DNA of 64,000 bases, taken from positions 7,396,690 to 7,460,689 of the forward strand of contig NW_004624734.1 of assembly GCF_000247695.1 (NCBI RefSeq), written 5' to 3'. This DNA is from Heterocephalus glaber (Eukaryota > Chordata > Mammalia > Rodentia > Bathyergidae). The translations under genes were made by a program, and so were the position numbers. Under the pieces are notes generated by a model. It saw nothing but the letters and a program-made list of their open reading frames with translations, made no database searches and was not told the origin of the DNA. Below, piece by piece: positions 1 to 10,329 of this stretch (position 1 is its first letter; each line of letters opens with the position of its first letter).

Positions 1-889
1 GCTTGAAATACTTCACTCCAGGCTCTCCTTGATTTGAGGGTTTGTGTTGAGAAGTCTGCTGCGATTCTGATGGGCTTTCCTTTGTAGGTGATTTATTTCT
101 CTTCCCTAACTGCTTGTAGGATTTTGTTTTTGTGTTCAGTTTCTGGGATCTTGACTATTTTATGTCTAGGTATAGAGTTTTTTGATCATGGCTAGATGGA
201 GTTCTATATGCCTCACTTATCTGTATGTCCAATTCTCTACCTCTGTGTGGGAAGTTTTCCACTATTACTTCTGTGAACAGTTTTTTTTATGTCAATTGTG
301 CTTTCTCCTGTTTTTTCATGGACTCCTATCAGTCTTATGTTATTGTTCTTTTCATCTTCTAGGAACTGCTGGATTGATTTCTTGTGGTCCCTTACTATTT
401 TTAAGAAATCTGTTTTCATGGTCACTAACCACAATCCTGTCTTCTATATCTGATATTCTATCTTCACATTTGGTCAATCTGCTGTGAATACTTTCAGTGG
501 AGTTTTTAAATCTCCTGGATATCTGTCTGAATCTGTTTCATGGATTCCATTTCTTCCTGTGTTGGGTGATCATGGTTTCCATTCCTTTCTTATGCTAGGC
601 ATTCATGGCTTCCAGCATGGTTCTGAGTTCATCTGTGTTTTTTATCTGTTTCTTTTCTAGAGCCTTTAATCATGTCTTTCACTCTGCTCACCATCTCTGT
701 AGTTACCTGGGAGATTATTTCTGCTTTGAATTTTTCTAGAGCTTCATTCATCTGTTTTGTTCCTTCTTGTGCTATCAGTTCAGGGTGTCCAGGTGGTTGA
801 TTATCACACTTTTCCACCTCGTTTCCCCCAGAATTTGCCTTTTTTGTGGTGGAAGTCTGAGTTTGTGACTTGCTTAAATGTCTTCTCAT
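1..889 (-). pseudogene. L1 ORF1 (RNA-binding chaperone), broken and truncated by the window edge
   Basis: L1 ORF1p binds L1 RNA as a coiled-coil trimer. The likely start is the Met at 889-887 (MRRHLSKSQTQ...); the reading frame is open further upstream to 985, but that extension is not typical. The frame runs to a stop at 629-631. Beyond it lie further in-frame stops, then a second open stretch (434-237) holding a Lys/Glu-rich helix and the RRM-entry motif NIRLIGVHE. The premature stops make this copy non-coding. The C-terminal RNA-binding part is not complete in the window. Confidence 0.75.
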
Positions 890-1620
890 TTTTGTTTTTG
901 GTACTGTCTGTGGTTTAATTCCTGGGTTGATACTTTGAAGTTGCTTATTGTATGTATCTTTGTAGCTTGTATTTAGAACCCTCATGGAATGATTGCTTCT
1001 CAGAGGTGTCTTCCAGGTATAGCTGGTCTTTAGGTTTTGAGTCTCTAATGACTCTTAGGCAATCTCATTTTCATTATACCAGGAAGGACAAGTGATTAGA
1101 TCAATCACAACACCTTAGCCCAAGTGATACAGTCAGCAACACCATAGCATCAAGCACAGCTTAGAAAACGACAATTTGTGGTGGTTATTAACCTATCACC
1201 TTTAACTGTGTGAATTAAATCAAAATCGAGGACCAACCCAACATATGTTTATAGTTAATAGACTCTTCAATATAGCAACTTTACCCTTCAGGATGGGGAT
1301 TTAGAAGGAGTTGGGAGGGAGGGATAGATAGGTAGAAGGATAGGGAAAGGTTAGAGGTAGGCCAGAGGGGCACAGGAAGATCATGCAAACTCTAAGAAAC
1401 TGTTGAAGTCAAGAGGAAAAGACAGAATGAAAGAACAAAGATGAGAACAGAACAACCTAACAGTAATAGGGAGGCTAGAAACTGTATTCACTTTCCTTTA
1501 AAACTAATGACAATGGAGAGAAGGAAAAAGAGAAGAAAAGAAAAATAAAGAAGAAATTCAAATTAGAGCCAGAACAGGAACAAAAAGGGAGATGAAGAAC
1601 AGTGTGGGACAGTGAGAGAA

Positions 1621-1623
<3 letters not shown>

Positions 1624-1667
<44 letters not shown>
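1624..1667. repeat. (GA)n microsatellite
   Basis: About 22 uninterrupted GA dinucleotides lie in a longer purine-rich stretch (about 1500-1690) of the L1 leader. On the L1 sense strand this is a (TC)n tract. Confidence 0.95.
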
Positions 1668-1671
<4 letters not shown>

Positions 1672-2283
1672 AAAAGAAAAACAATTGAAAATAGTAGAAA
1701 AATTAAAAATTAATAAGAGCAAAAACATAACTTTGAAAATATCACATAAAAAATAAAAATGAGGGGCCTCCTTTGGGGTATGTCTCTGCTGTCACAATAG
1801 ACAACGTGGGCAGCAGTGTGCACATATAAGTCACTGAGTCTCAGAAGCCAGTCACAGACCCATGAGATTCAGGCAGATTTCTGGCTGCCAGTCCCAAGTT
1901 GAGCTCCCTGTCCTCCTGCAGGGTTGAGCTCTGCAAGGTTCTACTGCAGGTTCCAGCTGCCCTTCCCCTGAAGATAGCCCAGGTTCCGATGGGAGGTGAT
2001 GATCCCTCCGACTTACCAAGCACAGGGGTCTGCTGTGCCTTTATTGCAGAGATTCTCTTCACCTTTCCAGTGGGCTTCAGTTTTCACCAGGGAGCCTGAG
2101 AGGCCCTCTCTCTGTTGTTCACTTCTGGAGCTCAGGACAATGGCCTTTATGACCCCCTTTAGTGTGGAACCAGGTACCGCACAGCCAAGGAGGATGGGGG
2201 GCGGTTTACAGGCGCCCTGGTCGCTGGGGCGGGGGGGCAGGTGGGAGGGAGCCCCAGTCCACACCCCAAGGTCCTCCCCTGGC

Positions 2284-2405
2284 CCTTTTTATTTACTTTG
2301 AGACCATCTTGCTAAGTTTCCCAGGCTGGGCTCAAACTGGGAATCCTCTTGCCTCCGCCTCTGAGGTGGCTGGGATTGCAGGTGTAGCCACCAGAGCAGG
2401 TTTGC
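2284..2405 (-). mobile_element. B1-type SINE (B1-dID body) inside the L1 leader
   Basis: Antisense B1 landmarks appear in order: TTTGAGAC, TTTCCCAGGCTGGGCTCAAAC, CCTC..GCCT, GGCTGGGATTGCAGGTGTAGCCACC. The form lacks the 29-bp internal duplication and resembles the B1 part of B1-dID elements. Confidence 0.7.
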
Positions 2406-2578
2406 ATTAGACACCTGTGACTGCCCCCACCTCATCGCAACCACCAGCTCCTCTGTCCCTGGCTCCTCTAGCATCGCGTGAGAAGACAGCATCTTCCCAC
2501 TGTCTTCAAATTCTCACTCTCTTCCTCTCCGTCCTCCTTGTAACTTCCAGGCTCAGGGTTCTGAGCCTCCAGCTGTGA

Positions 2579-2592
2579 GCACTAGGGGGCGT
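2579..2592 (+). promoter_or_regulatory. CTCF-like core motif in the L1 leader
   Basis: GCACTAGGGGGCGT matches the CTCF core consensus CCASYAGRKGGCRS at all but the first and last positions. It is a motif match only; no occupancy can be inferred from sequence. Confidence 0.4.
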
Positions 2593-2615
2593 CTGAGACA
2601 CCTGCCACGCTGCCT

Positions 2616-2625
2616 GCCATCTTGG
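2616..2625 (-). promoter_or_regulatory. YY1-like site at the 5' end of the L1
   Basis: On the minus strand this reads CCAAGATGGC. The same motif lies within the first 20 bases of human L1, where YY1 directs accurate transcription initiation. Its place at the outermost end of the inferred leader supports a near-complete 5' end here. Confidence 0.5.
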
Positions 2626-2630
2626 TCGCC

Positions 2631-3199
2631 CTGCTGCGGGCAAAGCCCTGGACTAGACACCTTGGGCCAGGGTGCCGTGCGTGCAGACTCCACTTTAACA
2701 CCCCGTCCCAGCTGCCCCTGACACCCACTCATTCCCCACTTCCGGGAGCTGGGAGCTGTCCGTAGTTAAGGGCATCTGTCCCCAGGCGGGTGGCCTCCAG
2801 CTCTTCGATGCTTGGTGGGCCGGACACCCAGGTGATCGGGAGCATGTTGGTGGGCTGTTTGTTCTAAACCACAAATATGTATGCGCACCCACATGCCAAA
2901 TCTGACCTTGATACTCTCCGTTGCTTAGACCGGGGGCTTTCCCCATAGCCAGGCTGCGGTGCCTGTTGAGGTCATCAGAGCCCACTACAAAGGGAGGCCT
3001 CGAGTCTGAAGCGCAGCGCTGAGTCACGCAGCACTTGAACCCTGGTATTAATCTGAGTCGTGCCAAGTCTTAAGTTTCCAGAGCATGAGAAGCACCTGGG
3101 TTGGCCTTTCCTATCCCCGGGGACTGTCAGAGGTAGGCCCTCTGGCTTTTTAAGCTGGGGTGCTCCCTGCTTTGCATCACATTTATTTATCCCCATATT
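2631..3199. other. Unique sequence, nothing recognised
   Basis: GC-rich single-copy-looking DNA. Open frames on the minus strand reach 123 codons but have no recognisable homology or codon pattern. Confidence 0.5.
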
Positions 3200-3362
3200 T
3201 GCTTGTTTGTTTATGTTTTGGTTGTCTGAGAGAGGGTCTCCCTATGAATTCATGGTGATCCTCCTGCCTCAGCCTCCTGAGTGCTGGGTTTATAGGCATG
3301 CATTACCATGTCCAGCTTTTTGCTAAGCAAGTGCTCTGCCACTGAGCCACACCTCAGCCCTC
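3200..3362 (-). mobile_element. B1-dID-like SINE pair (B1 body followed by ID part)
   Basis: Antisense B1 text (GATCCTCCTGCCTCAGCCTC, GAGTGCTGG) runs to 3317 and is followed at once by antisense ID text (AAGCAAGTGCTCTGCCACTG, CACACCTCAGCCC). Confidence 0.75.
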
Positions 3363-4139
3363 CCCCAAATATTTATTTAGCACCCAGACCCTGCTCTAGG
3401 CTCTGAGGGTACAGCAAGGAATAGGGGTTGAGGTCCTGGCCCCGCTGGGGCTGACCCACAAGTGGGAGGAAATAGCTCTACAGAAAAGACCGCTTCTGAG
3501 AGCGCTAGCCCTGAACAGAACACAGCCTTCATGGTCGGATGGGGGTGAGAGGCAGCATTGGCCCAGGTGGTTGCAGGTGGCATTCAGAGGGTGCAAAGGT
3601 ACAACCAGGCAGGTGCACAGCAAGTGAAAGGCTCTGAGAGCAGGGGGAATGGGGGCTGGGGTTAGGGCTATGTCAGAGGGGCAGGCGGGAGCCAGGTGCC
3701 TCTGGACCCCGAGAGCCGGGTTTGGTAGCTTGCATGTTGTTGGAGGCCAGTAGGTATTCATCTTCCTGGGGTCACAGATGCATGCCTTGTGGCTAGGGCC
3801 ATTTCTCAGGGTTGTGTCTGTAGGAGCCAGGTTAAGCGATGAGGATCTCTCCCTCTGGGGCAAGGGCAGTTGTTGGCTCCTGCTTGCTCTAACAGGTTCC
3901 CGGAGCTCTGGGTTCCTCACCTGTGCTGTGGACCCACTGTGGAAACTGACCAATCCACACTGCCTTGTGGGAATAGGGGCTGAGGATGCTGGGAGGACAT
4001 CAGACACTCTGCCTGTTGCTTTTGCTGGAGTAACAAAGTCTTCTGTCCCTGACCTCAGGATCTCTTGTCTTTTGTCAGCATCCATGAAACTGAGGTGCCA
4101 ATTTGTTGGCCTGCAAGTGGAGTAAAATCCAGGGTCATA
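3363..4139. other. Unique sequence; holds the longest open frame of the window
   Basis: A minus-strand frame of 281 codons spans 4241-3396, but its 5' part lies in LTR-derived DNA (4140-4397). The conceptual protein is rich in Pro, Ser, Cys and His with no domain, and competing frames overlap it on both strands. I regard it as a chance frame. Confidence 0.6.
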
Positions 4140-4397
4140 CATCTGGGCTCTTCTGACTGGTGTTCCCGTAAGAGAGGAGATTGGTATACACAGATTAGTG
4201 CGTGGAAGTACATGCACAGAGAAATGACCATACAAGGACACAGTGACTCAACAGCCATTGGAAAGCTGAGGGGACAGGACACAGGAGAAGCCAAACCTGT
4301 CAGCACCTTGATCTTGAACCTCCACCATCCTGAATTATGTGGAATTAATTTCTGTTGTTTAAGCTGCCTAGTCTGTACTGACAGCCAAACTAATACA
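4140..4397 (+). mobile_element. MaLR-type (MLT1/MST-like) LTR fragment, 3' part
   Basis: The run CAGCACCTTGATCTTGAACC, TTAATTTCTGTTGTTTAAGC, CCTAGTCTG and a terminal ACTAATACAC follows the 3' end of an ancient mammalian LTR of the ERVL-MaLR group. The subfamily name is tentative. Confidence 0.7.
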
Positions 4398-4431
4398 CCA
4401 TCCATCCTCAATTCCATTCATGATTTTGTTT

Positions 4432-4605
4432 TTATCAGTACTGGGGATTGAACCCGTAGACCACTGAGCTACATCCCCAAGTCTTTTTACTCTATATTTT
4501 GAGAATGAGTCTTACTGAATTGGCTTGGCTGACCTTGAACTTGAGATCTTCCTGCCTCCCTCAGCCTTCTGAGCAGCTGGGATTACAGGTGTGCCCCTGT
4601 TGTGT
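4432..4605 (-). mobile_element. B1-dID SINE
   Basis: It opens with antisense dID (GTACTGGGGATTGAACCC, CACTGAGCTACATCCCCAAG), passes a T-rich linker, then gives antisense B1 without the internal duplication, ending GGGATTACAGGTGTGCCCC. Confidence 0.85.
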
Positions 4606-4943
4606 TCAGTGCAGAAGGACATGTAATGAACAAATGACCCAATGAAGAATAGCAAACAGGGTAGGCTGGGTTGATGCTAAGCCACCAAGGCCTGTTCTGC
4701 AGGACAGAAGCTCTTATTCCCCTGTCCACTGGGAACTCTGGCTGCCAGGGACTCAGCAAAGTCTCTCTGCTAACTTCCTGCAGCTGCTCTCACTTCCCTG
4801 GGACATCTGCACCCAGGGTCTGGTTGATGTGGGGTATAAAGGCCTTACTTCGATTTGAGTTAATTCTGAAGGGTTAGTCCAGTTCTAGAGCTCCCCACAG
4901 GAAGGCACGAGACCTTTGTCATGTAGTGGAATTAGAAAGTGTT
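4606..4943. other. Unique sequence, nothing recognised
   Basis: No repeat landmark and no supported coding frame. Confidence 0.5.
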
Positions 4944-5262
4944 GCATGAATAGGTGGATGGATAATGGATGGATGGATGGATGGAGGAATGGTTGGATGA
5001 TGAGGGGGTAAATGAATATTAAATGGATGGATAGATGGATGAATGGATGGATTTTTTTGTGTGTTGTTTTACTTGTGGATGGTTGGATGAATGGTGAGAT
5101 AGGTGAATATTTGGATGAATGGATGGATGGTTGAGTGGGTGGATGGATGGATGGATAAATGGATGGGTGGATGGATGGGTGGATGTATGGTTGGATAAAT
5201 GATGGGATGAATGAATATCTAGATGTATAGATGGATGGATGGATGGATGGATGGATGGATAC
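4944..5262. repeat. (ATGG)n / (GGAT)n degenerate minisatellite
   Basis: Tetranucleotide units dominate about 320 bp. Runs are broken by variants (GGTTGGATGAAT, GATGAGGG) and by a non-repeat insert near 5048-5078. The cleanest run is 5229-5260. The inserts divide the tract into several separately decayed blocks. The minus-strand His/Pro/Ser-rich frame here is a by-product of the repeat. Confidence 0.95.
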
Positions 5263-5373
5263 CTTTGACTAGCTCTGCTTAACCTGTTCACCTGAAGTTC
5301 ACTCTCTTTGGACGGCGCAGCCCACTAACCTCAGCCAAACCCACTCTCTGCCCTGAGCTGTACTTTTAAAAAT

Positions 5374-5406
5374 TTGTTTGTTTGTTGTTTGTTTGTTTGT
5401 TTGTTT
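5374..5406. repeat. (TTTG)n tract, tail of the adjacent ID
   Basis: About seven TTTG units directly abut the antisense ID at 5407, so on the ID sense strand this is its (CAAA)n tail. Confidence 0.85.
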
Positions 5407-5480
5407 GGTACCAGGGATTGAACTCAGAACCTTGCACTTTCGAGGCAGGCATTGGCACCCCTGAGTTAAATCCCCAGCCC
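5407..5480 (-). mobile_element. ID SINE (tRNA-Ala-derived)
   Basis: Antisense ID from GGTACCAGGGATTGAACTC to TAAATCCCCAGCCC. It is moderately diverged in the A-box half. Confidence 0.9.
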
Positions 5481-5560
5481 TGTTTATTTGTTTCTATTGT
5501 TTGTTGAGATAGGCCCTTGCTTTGTAGTTCAGGCTGACCTTGAATAGAGCTTCTCCTCTG
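5481..5560 (-). mobile_element. B1 fragment next to ID
   Basis: GAGATAGGCCC, TTTGTAGTTCAGGCTGACCT and TTGAATAG are the antisense 3' part of a B1. With the ID at 5407-5480 it resembles a B1-dID arrangement. Confidence 0.55.
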
Positions 5561-5620
5561 AGAGGAGGAGCAGCCACTAAAAATGAAAAGTATTTTGCAA
5601 CTATCATTTTTTGTTGTTGT

Positions 5621-5695
5621 TGTGCCAATGGTCAAACCCAGGGTATCATGCATACTAGACACATGTTCTACCACTGAGCTACATCCACAGCCCAG
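5621..5695 (-). mobile_element. ID-type SINE, diverged
   Basis: Antisense ID landmarks GTCAAACCCAGGGTATCATG and CACTGAGCTACATCCACAGC. It is preceded by a T/G-rich tail. Confidence 0.75.
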
Positions 5696-7324
5696 GACTA
5701 TTATTTCTTTGCTTTCTGCCTTTTTTCAGAAGACAGCATGGGGAAGCCTAATTGACATTAGTTTCACTAAGGAAAATAAAAATGAAGTCATTCACGATTA
5801 GGAAATGGAGATCTTGCAGGGTCTCACCATAAGACGTATACAGCTCAGGTACTGAGCCACCTGGCAGCCCGGGTGAAGGGGCAAGCAATCAGTTGCATAG
5901 CACTTATAATCAGGAGAGGAAGCCAACTCAGGATGCCAGGAATGGAGTGTGCTGCATGAAACAGAAGAAATTAAATCCTATGCTTTCTTAACATCTTGAA
6001 TTGAAAGAATTTTGGAATGCTGTGCCTGCCAGTTCCTAGGTAGAATTTCTCCATGAAACCAGACTGAGGCAGGGTGAGGAGAGGGTTAGAAGGGAAGGAA
6101 ATAGATGCTGTGAAGGAATTATTATTATTATTACACATAAGAGCGGACAGAAACTAACATCTCTGATCTGATGTGTCGCTTGTGGAGAAATGAAACACAT
6201 ATGCTCACTGGTTGGAAAAATGCTTCCACCCAATTGCTTGTGGATGAAGCACTTTATTTATAGACATGAGAAGGAAATTTGGCTTCCTTGCTCTATAATA
6301 CGGCAGGGAACGGGGCCAGGTAGCTGCCGGTTCTTGGATCCCCTGTTCCGCAGGGCAAGAGTGTGGAACCACTTTTTGTGGAGGCATAGCCGATTTGACT
6401 CTGTCTTAAGATGTTTTGTAGAACTCTGAAGAAAACATGCTTAGCCATGAACGTGAGGGGTCAATAGCCCTCCAGCGGGTTAGGTGGTGGGGTCGCGGGG
6501 ACCCTGCCAGACCCCTCTACTCTCCCCCAGGCTCCAGTTCATGCCTAAGAGGTAGATGATGGATCCCACCCTGCTCCAGACTCGGGATGCGCAGCAGCCA
6601 GGTGACATTCTCACACCTTCTCTGGGTTAGAGGGGACCAGGAAGCCGGGGCAGAGTGGAGAAGCCAGTCACCTCCAGTCCCAGCCCTTGGCAGCAGGACC
6701 GTCCCCTAGGAGGTGACCTTTGCACTGTGCACCCCAGGGAGGCCAAGGGAAGCCAAGAGAACAGAGGAGCTGCGGGTAAACCTGTTCCGGGAGGGAAGTG
6801 GGGTTTGGGATGGGGCGCGGGGCAGAGAAGCCAAGGCTGCCAACAGGGAACGTGTGGCCACTCCTTTACCTGTGCAAATGCTCCAAGCTGCTTGTTTCTC
6901 TCCCTGTCAGCCACCACTGATTGAGCACCTGCTGTGTACGCAGCCCGATGCCCAGTGGACTGGCTTCTGGGAGGACAGAAACAAGCACCACCTGCCTGTC
7001 TTCCTGCCACCAGAGCCACATGCTGCTGAGCTTGCAGCCCTCGTGCTGCCTCCGAGGCCCAGGACCTGTCCCTCTGGCTCACCTGGTGCCAGCAGTGGCC
7101 TCCTGGCTTGGTGCCCCTGGTGGCAACCAGCTGAACCCCTGAAGCCTGCTCTCCAGGAGGAAGCCAGAGAAATGCATTTCAAAGGCAGCCAGGCCTTGCT
7201 GTGTAAAGGCAGGTCAGGAACTGGTCCAGGTAGGGGAAGAGGGAGAACGTTACCAGCATGGAGCCTTCTGCAGGCCTGGTGCTGGGGTTTCAGGGGCCAG
7301 CTTGGCTGCACTGTACCCCCACTT
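5696..7324. other. Unique sequence, GC-rich in the second half
   Basis: Between 6470 and 7330 the DNA is GC-rich with long overlapping open frames on both strands (up to 205 codons, plus strand 6713-7330). No frame shows a recognisable domain, and frames of similar length compete on both strands, so I call none. A short antisense L2/MIR-like piece (TGATTGAGCACCTGC) lies at about 6919-6955. Confidence 0.5.
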
Positions 7325-7500
7325 ATTTAATCAAACAACATTGGGTGCTACCGTGGAGGTATTTTGCAGATGCGGTTGATACCTGCAATCAGTTCACTGT
7401 AACTGATTGATTCTATGGGTGGGGCTTGTCTAATCAGTTCAAGGCCCAAGAACAAAACTGAGGTTTCCTAGAAGAAGGAATTCTGCTCCTCTGTTGTCTC
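7325..7500 (+). mobile_element. LTR fragment, MaLR/MLT1-like
   Basis: TGGGTGGGGCTTGTCTAATC, AGTTCAAGGCCCAAGAACAA and CTGAGGTTTCC follow an ancient mammalian LTR-type repeat. The family name is tentative. Confidence 0.5.
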
Positions 7501-7640
7501 TTTCAAGGACCCCAGTCCGATCAGATCAGGGCCCGCCTTGTGGCCTCACTTGGCTTTAGTGACCTCCTCAGGATCTGAACTGTGGGCATAGTCACAGGGC
7601 CACTTGGGAGCAAGGACACAACTCAGTCCACTGTGGTGCT
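7500..7640 (-). mobile_element. MaLR-type LTR fragment, antisense
   Basis: CAGGGCCCGCCTTGTGGCCT, TAGTGACCTCCTCAGGATCT and the end GGACACAACTCAGTCCAC are the reverse complement of the 5' portion of a MLT1/MST-like LTR. It abuts a plus-oriented LTR piece at 7325-7500. Confidence 0.55.
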
Positions 7641-8514
7641 TACCAAACCCTTACTGAATGAGAAGGGCAAATTGTACACATCTGTGTGATCATTATTCGG
7701 AGGAGCCCCCCAACCAACCCCAAAGGTACAGAAGCTTCTAGAAGGAAAGATCACTGGGCTGAATCTAAAAAGCGCTTCAGTGTGGTGGACAGACAGGAAA
7801 GTGGTAAACTGAGGCAGGAACTGGTACCATAGTCTTGAAGCAGAATTTCTTTTCCTTCTGGGAAACTTGTTTTGTTCTTACCTTCAACTGATTCGACAAG
7901 GCCCACTCACCCATGTTCTCTCTGACAAATCAAGAGCAGAGGTTCAGTACATTCAGACCCCACCAAGCTGGAAAAAGAGGAGCAGAAGGCCTGAGTGGGG
8001 CCCCAGCTGGGCTCTGTCAAGAGACAGGAACCACACAGTCAGGTGGACAAGGAATTGTACGTACAGGACAGTTAGCAGTGTACAGCATTGTTGCTTGCAT
8101 TACTGCCAAGGTAAAAAGAACTGTAAGGCTGGCATAGGCAGCAGTGCAGGAAGCGGCTTTATTATATCTGAGTTGCTTCAGGGAGGAGGACCCAGGGGAT
8201 CAGGGCCCCAGACTCTGAGGAAGGTGCTGGGCAGCCAGCCTGGGGACCCAGGATCTTTGAGGGCTGGAAAAGCTGCAGACTGGCTGAGCTGATTCTGTAG
8301 CAAAGCGGAGGGGCTGGATGCTGCCCTGGAAGAATTTCTAGCGAGGGAGGTGAGAGACTGTCTTCTGATTATGGAGGAGAAGGGGTGGGCAATATGAGGC
8401 AGACCAGGAGGGCAGAATCTACTGAGGCTGAAGTCAGGGTGACCTTTGACCCAGCAGCTACCCCAGGCTTGTGACACCAGGAGAAGAAAGGTCACCACAC
8501 CTTTGTGCACGCTG
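7641..8514. other. Unique sequence, nothing recognised
   Basis: No repeat or coding signature. A plus-strand frame at 7867-8292 (141 codons) lacks recognisable features. Confidence 0.5.
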
Positions 8515-8860
8515 TCCTAAAATGGAAACTGCCTAAGCCTCATGGACCAGACATGGGCTGGTTACGTGGCGGTACACATGTGAAATTAAATACTACACAG
8601 TGATAAAAAAAAGCAAACTGTGGACACCCGCAGCAGCATAGATGAACCCCACAATCATAATGACGACCACACGAGGTTCTGATCAGCAACATTTGAATGT
8701 GCTGTGGACAGTATCGTGGGGTGTGTTTGTCCTTTCTGCGTAGCATACAGTTCTGTGAGCGGACATTCAATCACCGGTGGAACTAACCATGGGGAAAGAA
8801 TGAGCTCAGTGGTTATCCCTGGAGGGGCGGAGGGTGTGGGTGAGCGGGGACATCACATCC
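8515..8860 (+). mobile_element. Old LINE-1 (L1M-type) ORF2-end/3' UTR fragment
   Basis: The order of landmarks (AAAATGGAAACTGCCTAAGC, TAAATACTACACAGTGATAA, CAGCAGCATAGATGAACCCC, then CAGTGGTTATCCCTGGAGG) tracks the end of ORF2 and 3' UTR of mammalian L1M elements. Heavy divergence marks it as old. Confidence 0.8.
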
Positions 8861-9019
8861 TGGCATGACCAGGGGACAGAGGCCTGGCACACAGCAGACC
8901 TCAGACAATTACTGCTGGCGGAAGGAAGGAATGAGTGGCCACAGTCACCTCCAGGACAGACGCCTCGACGCCTCCTGGCAGAGAGGGAGATGGAAAATGA
9001 AACCAGACAAAACACTCAG

Positions 9020-9290
9020 GTTAATCAGCCACAAATAGCCATTTATGTATCCAATTTGGGACAGTAACAGAGTGCTGGGTGGCCATGATTACAGCACCAG
9101 CTCCTGTTTTGGTTGACAAATTAATCTGCCCAGGGTTTGGGAAGTGAGGGGAGTATCTCCATCCACCACCCCAGGCCCCAGCCCAGCAGCCTCCTCCGAC
9201 TTCTTGCAATAGATGGGGGCCGCCTGATTTCCATGTAGATTGCCCAGAGCTGAATGTAAATTGATGTAAATCAGGGAAACAGATCAGCAG
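9020..9290. other. Candidate conserved non-coding block
   Basis: Non-repetitive, with homeobox-type AAATTAATC and paired near-copies of TGTAAATTGATGTAAATC. The look is of enhancer-type DNA. There is no alignment to prove conservation. Confidence 0.25.
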
Positions 9291-9784
9291 CCACGGCCCC
9301 TCTCCTGTGCACGGTGGCCCGTGGCTCTCTGGGTGCCTTTCCCAATCTGAGCCTGGCAGCCTTCAGGGGCGGGGGCGGGGCACCGAGGTGGCCAAAGGGG
9401 CGGTCGTGGGGAGCCCTTGAGGAGTAGCATTTCCCAGGAAAGATGCCCGTGACAGCCGCCAGCAGTGCCGCACCCCACGAGCGCCTGGGATACATCGAGC
9501 CCGCAACGAGGAGACGGTTACAGCTTTTATAGAGGCAATCTGTGTTCATTGCAGGAAAGCTAGGACATTTGGATAAGCAAAGAGGAGAAAGAAAAATAAT
9601 AACAAGCACCCACAACCCCACGGTCCCAAGTAATCAGCTGAAATTTATAGATGTATCTTTCAGATCTGTTGTAATGTGCGTGTTGATGGATGTGTCTGTG
9701 TGTAAAATTTACATTCTAACAGTGTGTCATTGTTAACTGCTTTACTCTTTCAGCTCCATGTATGAATCCGTTGGGTGAGAGGCT
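9291..9784. other. Unique sequence, GC-rich then AT-rich
   Basis: A GC-rich patch (9295-9500) passes into AT-rich DNA with GTGTGT stretches. Nothing recognised. Confidence 0.45.
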
Positions 9785-9858
9785 GGTGCTGGGGGTTGAC
9801 CGCAGGGCCTCGAGCATGCCAGGCAGGTGCTGGACCCCTGGGCCACACGTCTACCCCT
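9785..9858 (-). mobile_element. ID-type SINE relic
   Basis: GGTGCTGGGGGTTGACCGCA, GAGCATGCCAGGCAGGTGCT and GGGCCACACGTCTACCCC are a diverged antisense ID. Confidence 0.55.
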
Positions 9859-10034
9859 GATGAACCCAGATGCTGAACTGGGGTAAGTGAGATTCATCCA
9901 GAGGTAGATCTTCATGAAACTTAAATTACCAGCTGCCTCCCTTGCTCCATGCCTAAATTTACTTTTGTGTTCTTTTACTGAAAGAGGGCTCCCCAAGCTG
10001 TCTAATCTCTGTGCCTCACAAAGCCCAATTCCAT

Positions 10035-10190
10035 GCCTGCTTGAAGGACTGCATTCCCCAAGAAGCTATGTTGAAGCCTAACCCTGGGTCCCTGTAAAGT
10101 GGTGCTGTTTGGAACCAGGGCCTTTGCAGATACAATCAGGGCAAGCTGGTACTGTGATGTTGGGCTCCTCACCCAAGAACTGTTAGGAAA
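10035..10190 (+). mobile_element. MaLR-type LTR fragment, 5' part
   Basis: TGTTGAAGCCTAACCC, then TGTTTGGAACCAGGGCCTTT and GCAGATACAATCAGGGCAAG, match the 5' half of MLT1/MST-like LTRs. Confidence 0.65.
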
Positions 10191-10208
10191 TACTGTACAT
10201 TTCTGCCC

Positions 10209-10328
10209 AAGAATGGTGGTGCAGGCCTGTAACCCCGGCATCCGGGAGGCTGAAGCAGGAGGATGGTGAGTCCGAGGGCAGCTTGGGCTACAGAGCAAGA
10301 TCCCATTTTAAGACAAACAGACAAGAAA
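10209..10328 (+). mobile_element. B1 SINE
   Basis: GAATGGTGGTGCAGGCCTGT, ATCCGGGAGGCTGAAGCAGG and an A-rich end (AAGACAAACAGAC). The internal duplication is absent, as in B1-dID-type B1. Confidence 0.85.
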
Positions 10329-10329
10329 A

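Larger units (their letters stand above)
1..2630 (-). mobile_element. LINE-1, 5' half (5' UTR plus start of ORF1), runs off the window edge
   Basis: Read on the minus strand, the element begins near 2630, crosses a roughly 1.7-kb GC- then purine-rich leader, and enters ORF1 at about 889. It leaves the window at base 1. ORF1 identity rests on a coiled-coil-like Lys/Glu-rich N-terminal stretch followed by NIRLIGVHE, close to the NLRIIGVPE signature that opens the ORF1p RRM. The leader carries a (GA)n tract and a CCAAGATGGC motif near its 5' end, as the human L1 promoter does. A B1-type SINE sits inside the leader at 2284-2405. ORF1 identity is firm. Extension of the leader from about 1740 to 2630 is inferred. 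Confidence 0.72.

Noticed and set aside
3396..4241. 281-codon minus-strand open frame, longest in the window
   Set aside because: Its 5' third lies in a MaLR LTR fragment, it has no recognisable domain, and shorter open frames overlap it on both strands.
4944..5262. CRISPR array
   Set aside because: The unit is a 4-bp tandem repeat with no spacers, and the DNA is mammalian.
5019..5291. His/Pro/Ser-rich 90-codon frame
   Set aside because: It is the translation of the TGGA minisatellite.
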